Assembly (NCBI GenBank): GCA_028274465.1
Contig: CM051455.1
Coordinates: 108,002,942 to 108,066,941, forward strand
Length of the DNA stretch: 64,000 bases
Direction: 5' to 3'
Source of the DNA: Plantago ovata
Lineage: Eukaryota > Streptophyta > Magnoliopsida > Lamiales > Plantaginaceae
Under the pieces are notes generated by a model, which ran no database searches, was not told the origin of the DNA, and was given only the letters and a program-made list of their open reading frames with translations. The first letter of the stretch is position 1. Each line of letters starts with the position of its first letter. Of this stretch, positions 1 to 13,194 are shown piece after piece. Position numbers and translations under genes: made by a program.

Positions 1-1202
1 AATCCACAACTACAACGAAAACCGTAGTGTAGCAGTAGAATGACTCGAGTGTCGTTCTCTCAGGACTATAACTAGCTTTATCTATTTAACAAGAGAATAT
101 AAAATAGCAGACAGATAGCAATAGGGGGTTTCTAGCAGATAATGGAGATTGGTGATAGTATGGTCCTTCTTAACATAACGGGTCGATAATCATGCATAAA
201 TTCCTCGGTCTTGCATAGAGATCTTTGAATCAATCTAGTGTCCTGTTGCAAGTATTAAGCACTACGAAGATAATTTGGTCTGACTAGTCAATCACGATTG
301 TCCTAATGTGTTCCGTAATTATTCAAGACTACGAAGATAATTGGTCTGATGGTCGACTAGTGTCCAATTGTGCATAATGATCAATACAACATACGAGAAT
401 TTTGGTTACAACTGATCAACGAAATAAAGCAATGACACGGAGTATAATGCGCGATATAGCCATTAGCATGATTATCTTCCCTTCGCTAAGAATTCACATA
501 CTACCACCAATGATAAGTTTAGCTACTCATAATAGGCATGCAATCAACAGATATCATAGAAGAAAACATGTTGAAAGAATATAAAATAAGTAGAATAAAA
601 CTGTAAGATACAAAGTTACCGAAGGTTGTCAATCTCCGGATGATTGCGGTCCTACGAGCTCCAAACTGCTATGAAAAAGTATCCCCTAAGCTACGGAACT
701 CCCAGGACAGGCCCCGGGAAGTTCCTACCTAAAACTATAGAGAGAAGGTCTGGAAAGATATGATTTTCGGAGAGAAAACTGAGCACTATATATAGGCCCC
801 GAATAAACTCTGGGGCGGTTCGCCGCAGGATGGGGCGGTTCGCCCCCTGTCTTTTTCGCGGAATTCCGTGTTTTTCGACGCGGATTTGGATTTCTTCACC
901 TTTTCGGACTCGATTTCTGACTTCTAGGGGCCTTCTAACCTCCAGATTCGACCCCTAGACTCCAAATCCTATCCGGAAACATTCAGATACTCCAAATAGG
1001 CTTCTGGAACACCAATTCCTTGTCAACTTCAATATAATTGCCCAGAAATCCCCGAATTTCAACGAAAACCTGTAAAATAAAATCTAAAGGGAAACGTGAC
1101 ACTATTCTAATAAAATGTACTAAAATATAGTTAAATTAACATAGAGGATAGCTAAAATAGGTGAAAAAGACTCGAATGAAAGTGTAAAATACACATTCAT
1201 CA
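1..1202 (-). repeat. E1 3' LTR, partial at window edge
   Basis: This repeats the sequence at about 5076-6269 and ends in the same CATTCATCA terminus (TG...CA type). A TATA-like box lies at 787-794 on the minus strand. Two copies of the GC-rich box GGGGCGGTTCGCC (811-824 and 831-846) lie just upstream of it in transcription sense. Small open frames inside it repeat in the other E1 LTR only because the LTR itself is repeated. Confidence 0.9.
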
Positions 1203-1215
1203 AACTCCCCAAACC
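1203..1215 (-). promoter_or_regulatory. E1 polypurine tract
   Basis: On the minus strand this reads GGTTTGGGGAGTT and directly abuts the inner end of the 3' LTR, the expected place for the plus-strand DNA primer. E2 has the same sequence at 25537-25549. Confidence 0.75.
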
Positions 1216-2776
1216 GAACCTTTGCTTGTCCTCAAGCAACTAAGCTAGACTCTAATACAAAAAACATGCAAGACACAAAATGGAGTTACATGCCAAATAA
1301 AATGAACTAATCTACTGAATCTATCAAATAACATATGAACAAAAACCATATAAATCAAAGCATGAATATAGGTTGAAGAATACCTCGATTGACTATACAC
1401 ATCCACATAAGCACTTATGTCAAGACAAGATAGTCTGTCGTAACATTCTCTACCTGGACCTAGTCAGTGACGACGTAATGATGCATGCTAAGATACGAAT
1501 GGTTGCCCCGTGCCTATGAAACTGAGGACTTACTGCTGTTCCATCATGTTAAGACTTTCCCTCAAAAGAGGTCGAACCAGTACTGGCTCTCATCAAACGA
1601 AGGAGGGTTCCCTATAAAAGATAACTCTCCCCTATTCTACCCATCTCTCAAGTAAAGTCTTAAGCTATTCACCACTTCCTGAATGGCAGGACGAGGGTGG
1701 TCTAGAACAGATGACACTCAAGACAAAAATGATAAAAGATAAAAACACGATTACGAACTTTACAAAAAATGAAAAAGACTTAAACTTTGCTAAACTGCTA
1801 TTTGACTTTCTTTTTGGACCCTTCTTTGCTTTTTTGGGGTCTTTTCTTTTTTTTCTTTTTTTCCTTCCAGATTCTTTTTTTCTTTTCTCTTTTTTTCTGT
1901 AATTTTTCTTTTTCTTTTTTTCGATTTTTTTTTAGCCAGCAGTAGCATAACAAAGACAGAAACAAAAAGAATCATACGACTTCCCCAAACCTATTCGAAA
2001 GAATAGGTTGGAGTACAAAATTCACGGAAAAAGAAAAATAAACTCACGATACGAAAACGAAAAACAGAAACAAGTCTAACGATGGTGTAACCCCCTCCCC
2101 AAACCTATTCGGAAGAATAGGTTATAAACAAAGGATCACACAACCTCACACTACCTCCTTCCTAGGCATTTAGCAATCTCAAAGCATGGTGAAGACTTGT
2201 TGCCTCTTAGGTACATAATTACTCGGGAAAACAACCATAAGACCCTAACATGCATCATCCTATTATAAAGGCCTTCGTGAACCGCAGTAGAGAAAACACT
2301 ACTAAGTGATGTCGAGACTACCAATCTCAACTAAGTGCAATACATAAATGTGACAAGCCAAGCGAGAAAAATCTCAAACAAATTCATAGAGATGAAGCAT
2401 ACGATTAATGGCATAGCTAGTTGATCTACCCAATAAAAAAGTTCAAAAAATTCGGCAATAAACTCCATATAAAACATGCAAAAACTATCCTAGGAAAGCG
2501 GTAAACGTGCAAATGCAAAAATTTCACGAGTTTTTCATAAGCAAGATAAGTATAGAGATAACCAGCGAGAACCTCCTCCCAAACCTGAACGTCGTCGCTC
2601 GTTCGGAACACCGAAAGTGGATCCAAGGTGAAATCTAATGCTTGTATAAGTAACCTATAATACTCAATCAAACTCGTGAGATAAAATCTAAAGCGGTAAA
2701 GAAAGCGATAAAAATTCCGGGTTGCCTCCCGGATAGCGTCATTGTTTAAAGTCTTTGACTCGACTCCTGTCTGCGC
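1216..2776 (-). other. E1 non-coding region between gag-protease and 3' LTR
   Basis: No coding region is convincing here. A pyrimidine-rich stretch at about 1800-1930 is purine-rich on the element's sense strand. Two perfect hairpins (1988-2009 and 2102-2123) have arms AACCTATTC/GAATAGGTT and four-base loops. Each is flanked by CCCCAAA, which repeats the PPT core. E2 keeps the same arrangement at 25550-27123. Confidence 0.7.
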
Positions 2777-4859
2777 CTATCTCTTCTTTTTGCGGGTACA
2801 AGGCTTCCCCTTCATTGATCTCCTATCCATGCCACGAACCTGTGAATAAGAAAGAATATAGGCTGCAAGACCACAGTAGTGAGTAGTAATATCAGGCGGT
2901 TCAGGTGGATCAGGTAAGGCTTTCAACACGTGTTGCTTGCCATTTACTTCAATAGTGCAAGTTCTTTGGTAGATGTCCATCACGGAGCGTAGTTTAGTCA
3001 AGAATGTTTTCCCTAAGAGTATGACATCCCCCGTCCCAGGTGTAGATGCCGGCATAACTACGAAATTGGTGTATATAGATGCTCCACCAATCTTGACCAA
3101 CACGTTTTTCACAACGCCCTCGGGTCTCATAAAGGATCCATCCGCCAGACGCACAATAGCCCTTTGCTCAGATAGTTTTCCAAGGTTGCTCTTTTCAAAC
3201 ACGTTCAAAGGGATTATGTTTGAGTAGGATCCCGTGTCTAGTGTGGCACGGACATCTTCAAGCTCGCCAATCCCTACCTTAACATCGAAACTTTAGTGAG
3301 TGGTTCGGGATCCTCTTGCTCCTCATCACTTGCGTCAGAACCAAGGTCCTCCTCTTCTTCCTCAGCCTGTAGAAGTTCTTCCTTCATGCAACACTCGCAC
3401 CTAACGGCCTTCCTGACGGTGATTTCGTCAGGTACATCACTAGTCAATTTCGACATTACAGTGTTGCTAGGCAGTCGTCTTGTTCTCTACTTGCTCCTCG
3501 GTCGATCAACTCTTGCAACTTTTGATGGGCAAGCCTAGTGCTCTCTTCCAACCTATCGAGCCTTGCCCTAGTCTTCTCGAAGTCTTCTTCATAACGTTTG
3601 AGAAAATTTTGTGTGTGATCGACCATCTTTTGCAAGTTCTCCATCAGTTGAGCCGACTTCGACTTTGGTGGCTCTTTTGGAGCGGGGTTTTCGCAGTGGT
3701 CATTACCATAGTTTAGCCTACTACGGTCTTGGTTAGGTCCATAAGTTTGGTTAGCTGGTGCATATCCTTGATTGTTACGGTATCCTCTTCTCCAAAATCC
3801 ACCTCGAGGATTCCTACCGTCTTGTCCGTAGCTAACTTCTTGATTGCCAAACTCCGTAGCAAAGGCTTCTTCTTCGCCTCCTTGAGCCCAGTTGCCATCA
3901 TCGTATGCCAGCTATGATCTACACATATGAGCCCCATACCCATAGTTCCTGCATATTCGGCATACTTCGTTCGAAACAGTTGTTCCGGTGGCGCTCTTGA
4001 GGACTTGCTTCAATTCGTTGGTAAAGCACTCGAATTGATCCCCATTCCCCCTATACATAGGGGCTTCTTGAGTCGGTGGAGCTTCAGGTCCACGCCTCCT
4101 AGCCATTGCTCTTGGGTCCTTGAACTGCGAACCCTTAGCAAGCCTTTCGAAAACAGTCCAGACGGCTTCTGCGGTTTCCTCCCAAATATTGCCTCGGCAT
4201 TGGAAATCCACCACTTGTTGGTTCTCGAAGGTTAGTCCATTGTAGAAGTGTTGGACTAGGTCGGAAAGTTCAAAACCATGGTGAGGACACTTGTTCGTGA
4301 GATCTTGGAACTTCTCAAACGCGGTGTAGATGGTCTCATCATAGTCCTGCTTGAATCCAGTGATTTGCGCCTTTAGCGCGGTACTCAAGGTGTGGGGGAA
4401 GTATTTCTCCATGAAAGCTGAAAAAACCTTCTCCCATGTGTCCAGCGAGCCGACTGGTAGAGAACTCAGCCATGACTTGGCTCTGTCGCCAAGTCCCATA
4501 GCAAAAACCTTCATCCTCAACTCATCTGTTGTTATGTCAGCTCCGGGTCGTGGGAGTTGGTTGACGAAATCATCGATATCGTTCAAGTACCCCATCACAT
4601 CTTCCCTTGATAAGCCATAGAACCTCAGAAGTTGTTGGAATGCGTGGTTCTTGATCTCCAGATCTCGGGTTGCAGACGAAAGAACGATCGCCGGTCCCCT
4701 CATACGATCCTTGGTGGGTTGAACCCATGCCTTCAGTGGTATAGCTTCTGCCATTCCGTCGATTTCCTTGAAAAGGAGTCGCCTTCTTTGGTGGTAGACT
4801 CTGTCGATCTCAGCAATTGAATCAGCAAGCGGTGTTCCTGCAGAACGTGTATGCGGCAT
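2777..4859 (-). pseudogene. E1 gag-protease remnant
   Basis: This is the degraded counterpart of the intact E2 gag-protease at 27124-29157. The amino-terminal part has the Retrotrans_gag-type region seen in Athila elements (motifs such as WLSSLP and NKCPHHGFEL). The 3' part has a retropepsin-like stretch with the family's LADGSFMRPEGVVKNVLVK and ILLGKTFL motifs. The frame is broken by roughly three changes. Open frames on the opposite strand are shadows of this coding region. No RT, RNase H or integrase follows it. Confidence 0.85.
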
Positions 4860-5007
4860 ACACTATCTGTAACAGACTAGGACAGGTGATTAGAAACAGA
4901 CTAGGAAAGCAGTAGTAGAGAGAGATTAAAAAGGAAAACTAAAACTAATAGAATTAGGAATCTAAATCTGTAAATATAAACAAATTAAACAGAAAAAAGG
5001 AGTATAG

Positions 5008-5025
5008 TCCCCGGCAACGGCGCCA
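5008..5025 (-). promoter_or_regulatory. E1 primer-binding site, tRNA-Asp type
   Basis: On the minus strand, just inside the 5' LTR, the sequence is TGGCGCCGTTGCCGGGGA. From memory this is complementary over 18 bases to the 3' end of plant tRNA-Asp, the primer used by Athila-type elements. It fixes the direction of the element. Confidence 0.75.
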
Positions 5026-5028
5026 ATT

Positions 5029-6269
5029 CGATGAACGTGTAAGATCAATCAAATAAATTTGTTATTTAGCCAAAGGCAATCCACAACTACAACGAAAACC
5101 GTAGTGTAGCAGTAGAATGACTCGAGTGTCGTTCTCTCAGGACTATAACTAGCTTTATCTATTTAACAAGAGAATATAAAACAGCAGACAGATAGCAATA
5201 GGGGGTTTCTAGCAGATAATGGACATTGGTGATAGTATGGTCCTTCTTAACATAACGGGTCGATAATCATGCATAAATTCATCGGTCTTGCATAGAGATC
5301 TTTGAATCAATCTAGTGTCCTGTTGCAAGTATTAAGCACTACGAAGATAATTTGGTCTGACTAGTCAATCACGATTGTCCTAATGTGTTCCGTAATTATT
5401 CAACACTACGAAGATAATTGGTCTGATGGTCGACTAGTGTCCAATTGTGCATAATGATCAATACAACATACGAGAATTTTGGTTACAACTGATCAACGAA
5501 ATAAAGCAATGACACGGAGTATAATGCGCGATATAGCCATTAGCATGATTATCTTCCCTTCGCTAAGAATTCACATACTATCACCAATGATAAGTTTAGC
5601 TACTCATAATAGGCATGCAATCAACAGATATCATAGAAGAAAACATGTTGAAAGAATATAAAATAAGTAGAATAAAACTGTAAGATACAAAGTTACCGAA
5701 GGTTGTCAATCTCCGTATGATTGCGGTCCTACGAGCTCCAAACTGCTATGAAAATGTATCCCCTAAGCTACGGAACTCCCAGGACAGGCCCCGGGAAGTT
5801 CCTACCTAAAACTATAGAGAGAGGTGAGAGAGAAGGTCTGGAAAGATATGATTTTCGGATAGAAAACTGAGCACTATATATAGGCCCCGAATAAACTCTG
5901 GGGCGTTCGCCCCCCGTCTTTTTCGCGGAATTCCGCATTTTTCGACGCGGATTTGGATTTCTTCACCTTTTCGGACTCGGTTTCTGACTTCTAGTGGCCT
6001 TCTAACCTCCAGATTCGACCCCTAGACTCCAAATCCTATCCGGAAACCTTCAGATACTCCAAATAGGCTTCTGGAACACCAATTCCTTGTCAACTTCAAT
6101 ATAATTGCCCAAAAATCCCCGAATTTCAACCAAAACCTGTAAAATAAAATCTAAAGGGAAACGTGACACTATTCTAATGAAATGTACTAAAATATAGCTA
6201 AATTAACATAGAGGATAGCTAAAATAGGTGAAAAAGACTCGAATGAAAGTGTAAAATACACATTCATCA
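5029..6269 (-). repeat. E1 5' LTR
   Basis: Near-identical to 1-1202, and starting with the family's TGATGAACGTG-like terminus. It ends in CATTCATCA, followed by Copia B' sequence. The TATA-like box is at about 5875-5882. Only one GC-rich box (about 5898-5913) lies beside it, against two in the other LTR. Confidence 0.88.
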
Positions 6270-7754
<1,485 letters not shown>

Positions 7755-7769
7755 CTGGCTCTGATACCA
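7755..7769 (-). promoter_or_regulatory. B' primer-binding site, tRNA-iMet type
   Basis: Minus-strand TGGTATCAGAGCCAG is the classic Copia primer site complementary to initiator tRNA-Met. It lies one base inside the LTR end. Confidence 0.9.
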
Positions 7770-7770
7770 C

Positions 7771-9832
7771 TGTAATAAAATATGGTTAGAGTTACCCCTA
7801 GGGTACGCAGCGGAATGTCAAAATTTTTCTTAACATACATGTTAATTGATTATGCATATGTCGTATATATATAAGCACGTCAATTAGAAGACTAACCTTA
7901 CTTCCAAAGCAGCTTCCAAGTCTTCGTAATAATTCGGTGTATCTTCTCCTTCGTCGAAGTCGAAGATATCTACAATACTCTGATTATCTGCAAGACAATA
8001 ATAGTTAGTTTCCAGCTCCTTGAACCTCAACCTTGGTATCCACGGATGAACAGCCTATTGGAAGAATGCTAGGATATTCTTTGTGTGACCAAGAAGACGG
8101 GGCGGCGATTCCTCCGGTGAGGTGGCGCGCGCGGGTGGCTAAGAGGAGGGGAGAGCTTTTTATTTTCTCTAAGAAAACTGGGTAGAATAACTGTGAAAGT
8201 CTATGTCAAAAGCTCTCTAATAGTCTACTATATATAGTAGTCAATAGAAGCCTAAAGCATAAACAATTAGACTTCGTAAAGGAATAAAAATCTAATTCTT
8301 ATTGCACAAGGAAACCAATATCAAGTCTAGATTCATTCCCAATCAAATTAAAATTCAATGAGGAAAATCTAACTTATCCCTTGGACTTCTAATAGAGGAA
8401 GGAGTCGAACTCCTTCCTCCATCTTATCCACGCGCGCGCCCAGTCCTACGGGAGGTGGGTCCCAATTTTGGGACCCACTTATAGTTCTAAGACAATTCAA
8501 ACTCCAAGTAGATTTTACCATGTGCATATGTTAATTCTAAATTAACATATCATTTCAAATCATACCTCTATTATATTTCCAAAATATAATCTTTAATTGT
8601 ATTTACATAAAATACAATTAATGGACAATTCAATTAATAATTCCAAATCATTAATTGAGCTACCAAATATTATAATTAATTCCAAATCAATTATAATCCA
8701 TCAATCACAATTAATTCCAAATTAATTGCGATTCCATCCTCAAGGATATTCTGATAGGCTGAATCACCACATAGTGTGACCCATAGGGCCTCATCGTATT
8801 AAGCAAGTCCTAGACTAGGCAACATGGAATTCCTAGACGGTACCATTTGCAATATTTATACGTGAGGACGTTTGAGAGGTTTTTCAATGCTAACCCTTTC
8901 GTTGTGAAGCCTGTTGCGCTCAACACGGCGATGGTAACGTCCCTTCATCTGACTTGCTCGAATGTATCTTGGATCGATGAAGTGTCTATCCCAATAATAC
9001 ATCCACGGGTGTCTCAGGGAGTTGCTTGGATAAGATATACTAAAGACCATCATAATATATCATTTGCACTGGCCAGTGACTTTACCAACACAACTATGCA
9101 GACTATGAGCAGTACTCTCCTGTGCTACACTTGAGAGATGAATCCTTCACAGAATCACTTATCATCCCCATATGTATGTAGCCATAATCCTGGATCGTGT
9201 CTTAGGTCAGCTGTTTATTCAGAGCTGACATCGACGGTCCACCAAGGATATGGGGCAACAAATGTGATGATAAAGTCCTGTAAGTACAAAGGACGACTGG
9301 CATCACTTCGACAACTTACCGGTTCCCATAGACACTTCGGTGTAGAGTATACATCGATGGGAGTGTCCGGTGGGTACTTCCATTGTTCGATAATCCTTCT
9401 TCGAACAACTATGCGCAGTTATGGGTACATTTCTCGATTGTCCAACAATCCGTTCCGTGGCCGTGGGATCGGCTCACACTTTCTCCAACAAGTATAACCT
9501 CCACGCATACTAGTCTTGTCTGGTTCATTCAGACCCCTACATCCGAGATGAACCTCGACTAGGGAGAGTTTGGGATAGATGATAACTCACATAGCTCCCA
9601 CTATCTGTGTGATCGGTCATCTATCCGAGGGGACATGTTTAATATCAATACAAACAGCAACAGAGATATGACATGCTGCATGCCTGGTGTAATATAAATA
9701 TGAAAGCGATACTCAACAGTAAAAGCAACAAACATATATTATATTACGTTGACCTGTGTAATAGTACATATATGCCTCTATAAGGGCACTATGCCCTTAG
9801 TAAGGACTGTCTCTAGGACATATACACTATCA
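7771..9832 (-). repeat. B' 5' LTR (2.06 kb)
   Basis: The ends on the sense strand are TGATAGTGTATATG and ...TATTACA. It matches both B LTRs. A palindromic TATA box lies at 8228-8237. Six AT-rich hairpins (8527-8728) lie upstream of it in U3. Open frames at 8847-9497 are incidental LTR frames. Confidence 0.88.
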
Positions 9833-9888
9833 GCATAACCATTACTGGAGTTCTTTATGTCAAAAATCTTAAGTTTAATCTTTTCAGC

Positions 9889-12800
9889 ATGAGTCAGTTT
9901 GCTGACAAAGGATACTTCATCAAAATCAAAAGTGATGAATGTAAACTTATAGATTTCGAGACTAAAAAGGTAATTATGATTGCAAGAAGATCAGGAGGTT
10001 TGTACACCGTAGATTGGTCTTCAGCAATCGTTGAAAAATGCCTTGTCTCAGATCACGATTGCCTTGCTGAAAAAGCATGGTTATGGCATAAACGAACAAG
10101 TCATCTAAACTTCAAGACGCTGAATAAGCTGTCTAAAAAGGCACTTGTACTTGGATTACCTAAGGTTACTTTTAAGAAGGATGGTGTTTGCAATGCATGT
10201 CAGCAAGGAAAGCAAACCAAATCCTCCTTCAAGAACAAGGCAGTACCGTCAACTACAAAATCTTTACAACTCTTGCACATGGACTTGTTTGAATCTTCTT
10301 CAACAAGCTATGCTGGTAAGAAGTATGGTCTGGTCGTGGTGGATGACTATTCAAGATTCACTTGGGTAGTATTCATCAAGCACAAATCTGAAACTAGGAC
10401 TCAAATACCTAACTTGTTGAATAAGCTTGAAGTCATGAAAAATGACAAGGTAAAAGTCATAAGGACAGACCATGGTACTGTGTTTGTAAACCAGTACATA
10501 ACTGAGTATTGCACCTCAAAAGGCATACAACATCAGTTATCCTCAGTAAGGACACCACAGCAAAACGGTGTTGCTGAACGGAAGAATCGTACCCTGAAAG
10601 AAGCCGCAAGAACATTGCTGCTGACACTGAAATAAGTGAGGCTTACTGGGTTGAAGCGATTAATACCGCCTGTTACACTCAAAACAGATGTTTGATTACT
10701 AAGGAATACAACAAAACTCCTTATGAATTGTTTGTTCGAAGACCTCCTAATATCACTCATCTAAGAGTATTTGGTTGCAAGTGTTTTGTTCTTAATAATG
10801 GTAGAGAATACCTAAGAACATTTCAACCAAAGGCAGACGAAGCGATATTTCTTGGTTACTCCTTGCATAGTAAAGCGTATAGAGTTTACAACAAAAAGGC
10901 ACAAAAGATTGAAGAATTAGTGCATGTTGTATTCTATGAAAAGACACAAGGAGTGCCTGCTGAAGAAGAAATATCAGAATGTATGAAAAAGTTAATCATA
11001 CGTGAGCAAAGAACTTAATCTATTGCTAGGCAAATCAAGTCAATTGAACTAAATGATGATTCTGACAATGACTCTCCTCCCCCAAGTCATGACAAGATAA
11101 ATATAGTTCACGACAAAGAATTTCCAGCAAAAGACGCAGTTGCTCCGGAAGTTGCTGAAACTACGCAACCTCCAGTGCCTGCTGATGAACTGCCAAAATC
11201 AAGCAATGCTGAACAAGCAGTTGGTGATGAACCAATCTCAGTAGAGACACAAAATCCCAGTAGTACTGAACAAGTACATACTGAAGAGTCACATGCTGAT
11301 GAGCAAACATATCAAGATCCAACAAGCAGAAAACCTGTTAATAAATGGATTAGAGATCATCCCTCTACGGATATGATTGGTGATATTAATAAACGCCAAG
11401 TGACTAGATCCAAAGCATCTACTACTCATGGACTTGCTGAAGAAGCAACTGTCGTAGAAGTAGAATCATTGTTCTCTTGCTTTGTTTCAGAAATTGAACC
11501 TAAAACCATAGAAGAAGCTTTAAAGCATTCTGAATGGATAAAGGCAATGCAAGAAGAACTGGATCAATTCGAAAGGAACAAAGTCTGGAAACTTGTACCA
11601 CTTGCTGAAGACAAGAAAGCTATTGGTACAAAGTGGGTGTTCAGAAACAAGCTGAGTGAGTCTGGTGAAGTAACAAGAAATAAAGCACGTTTAGTTGCTC
11701 AAGGTTACCGTCAGACTGAAGGATTGGACTATGATGAGTCTTATGCACCAGTCGCAAGATTGGATGCAATTAGGCTTTTCTTGGCCTTTGCTGCTCACAA
11801 TGACTTCATTGTTTACCAAATGGATGTTAAAAGTACATTCTTGAATGGTGAACTTGCTGAAGAAGTCCACTTAGAACAACCCCCTGGCTTTGAACTTCCC
11901 TCATAAATCAAGATGGTATACAAGCTTCAGAAAGCTGTATATGGTCTAAAGCAAGCACCAAGAGCATGGTATGATACCTTGGCTAAGTTCTTGCTGGAGA
12001 ATAGTTTCAAGAAAGGTGAAGTTGACAAAACCTTATTTACCATGAACCATGATGGTAAAATACTCTTAGTTCAAATTTATGTGGATGACATAATTTTTGG
12101 ATCTAAGGACAAGCAACTTTGTGATGATTTTGCCAAACTCATGCAAACAAGTTTGAAATGAGTATGATGGGAAAATTGAATTATTTCATAGGATTGCAAG
12201 TCAAGCAACTCAAAGATGGAATATTCATAAATCAGGCAAAGTATGCGAAAGAAATGCTCATAAAGTTTAGGATCAAAGAGGAAGAGAAACCTGAAAAGAT
12301 CCCTATGAGTGTTGGTACCAAATTGGGCTATACTAAAGAAGATAAAAGTGTTGAAGAACACGAGTATAGAAAGCTCATTGGTTCCTTGTTGTATTTAACA
12401 ACAAGTAGACCTGACATTCAGTATGCTGTTTGTGTGTGTGCAAGATTCCAATCTGATCCAAGAGAATCACACTACAAAAGGCAATCAAGATACTGAAATA
12501 TGTCAAAGGTACAGTCAATGTTGGGTTATAGTATCCTAAAGATTCTGGACTAGAATTGGTTGGTTATTCTGATGCTGATCATGGAGGATCAACTCTTGAT
12601 AGAAAAAGTACCTCTGGAACTTGTTAGTTTTTGGGTACTAGATTAATATCATGGTTCAGCAAGAAGCAAACCTGTGTTGCCAATTCATCCACTGAATCTG
12701 AATACATTGCAACTAGTTGTTGCACAACTCAAATCCTATGGATTCAGCAACAATTAAGAGATTATGGTATTTCTGCAAAGAAAACACCAATCTTTTATGA

Positions 12801-13026
12801 TAATACAAGTGCTATTGCTATCACTCAAAATCCTAAGTTTCACTCTAGGACTAAGCACATTGATATTAGACATCATTTCATTAGATATCATGTGGAAAAA
12901 TGAGATATTGAGGTTGTGAAAGTAGGCACTGATGATCAACTTGCTGACATCTTTACCAAGCCCCTACCAGATAATAGGTTCGCAATGCTAAGGTATAACC
13001 TTGGATTGATTGAACTACCTCAATAA
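9889..13026 (+). pseudogene. X pol remnant (integrase, RT, RNase H)
   Basis: Copia-order domains can be read in sequence. First comes a GAG_pre-integrase segment ending in an HxxC-type zinc region (HKRTSHLNF...CNACQQGK). Then the integrase core (HMDLFESSS, VVVDDYSRFTW, RTPQQNGVAERKNRTL). Then RT ([39 protein letters not shown]). Last is RNase H with the SSTESEYIA and DIFTKPLP motifs. The frame is broken in roughly six places, so it is a fossil. The 18305-19881 region is a close second copy of its RT-RNase H half. Confidence 0.9.
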
Positions 13027-13194
13027 ATGATACATTTGGCCGAATGCTGAAACAAGTATTCAGCAAGCCAAAGCATTCTTACTTAAAAGCTCCGTCCACT
13101 AATTTCTTCTAAGAAATGATAGGTCACTACATGATTGCTGAAACAAGCATTTAGCAAGTAATTCCTTTTTTCAATCAAGAAACCTGTATGCAAT
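13027..13194 (+). other. X pol-ORF2 spacer
   Basis: A short spacer that keeps two hairpins of the S-family array (about 13044-13065 and 13133-13156, loop ACAAGYA). In Y the same gap is far longer and holds seven hairpins and an internal promoter, neither of which is complete here. Confidence 0.7.

Larger units (their letters stand above)
1..6269 (-). mobile_element. E1: gag-only Athila-like Gypsy LTR element (left end cut by window)
   Basis: Both ends carry the same roughly 1.24-kb LTR, but the window starts inside the left one. The element reads on the minus strand: 5' LTR at 5029-6269, primer site, gag-protease, a non-coding tract, PPT, 3' LTR at 1-1202. I see no reverse transcriptase or integrase. 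It matches E2 along its whole length. The gag resembles the Athila lineage, so it is best described as a non-autonomous TR-GAG-type element. It is broken in gag by a few changes. The two LTRs look about 98% alike by eye, which suggests an age of around a million years or less. It sits in the leader of Copia B'. The bases after its right end are TTTAG, so the same five bases are expected left of the window. Confidence 0.85.

Noticed and set aside
402-584. 60-residue frame repeated at 5479-5661
   Set aside because: It repeats because it lies in the E1 LTR pair. E2 LTRs do not keep it as an open frame and it runs against the element's sense.
9138-9497. 119-residue frame
   Set aside because: It lies in the B' LTR on the antisense strand and has no counterpart of the same length in the B LTRs.
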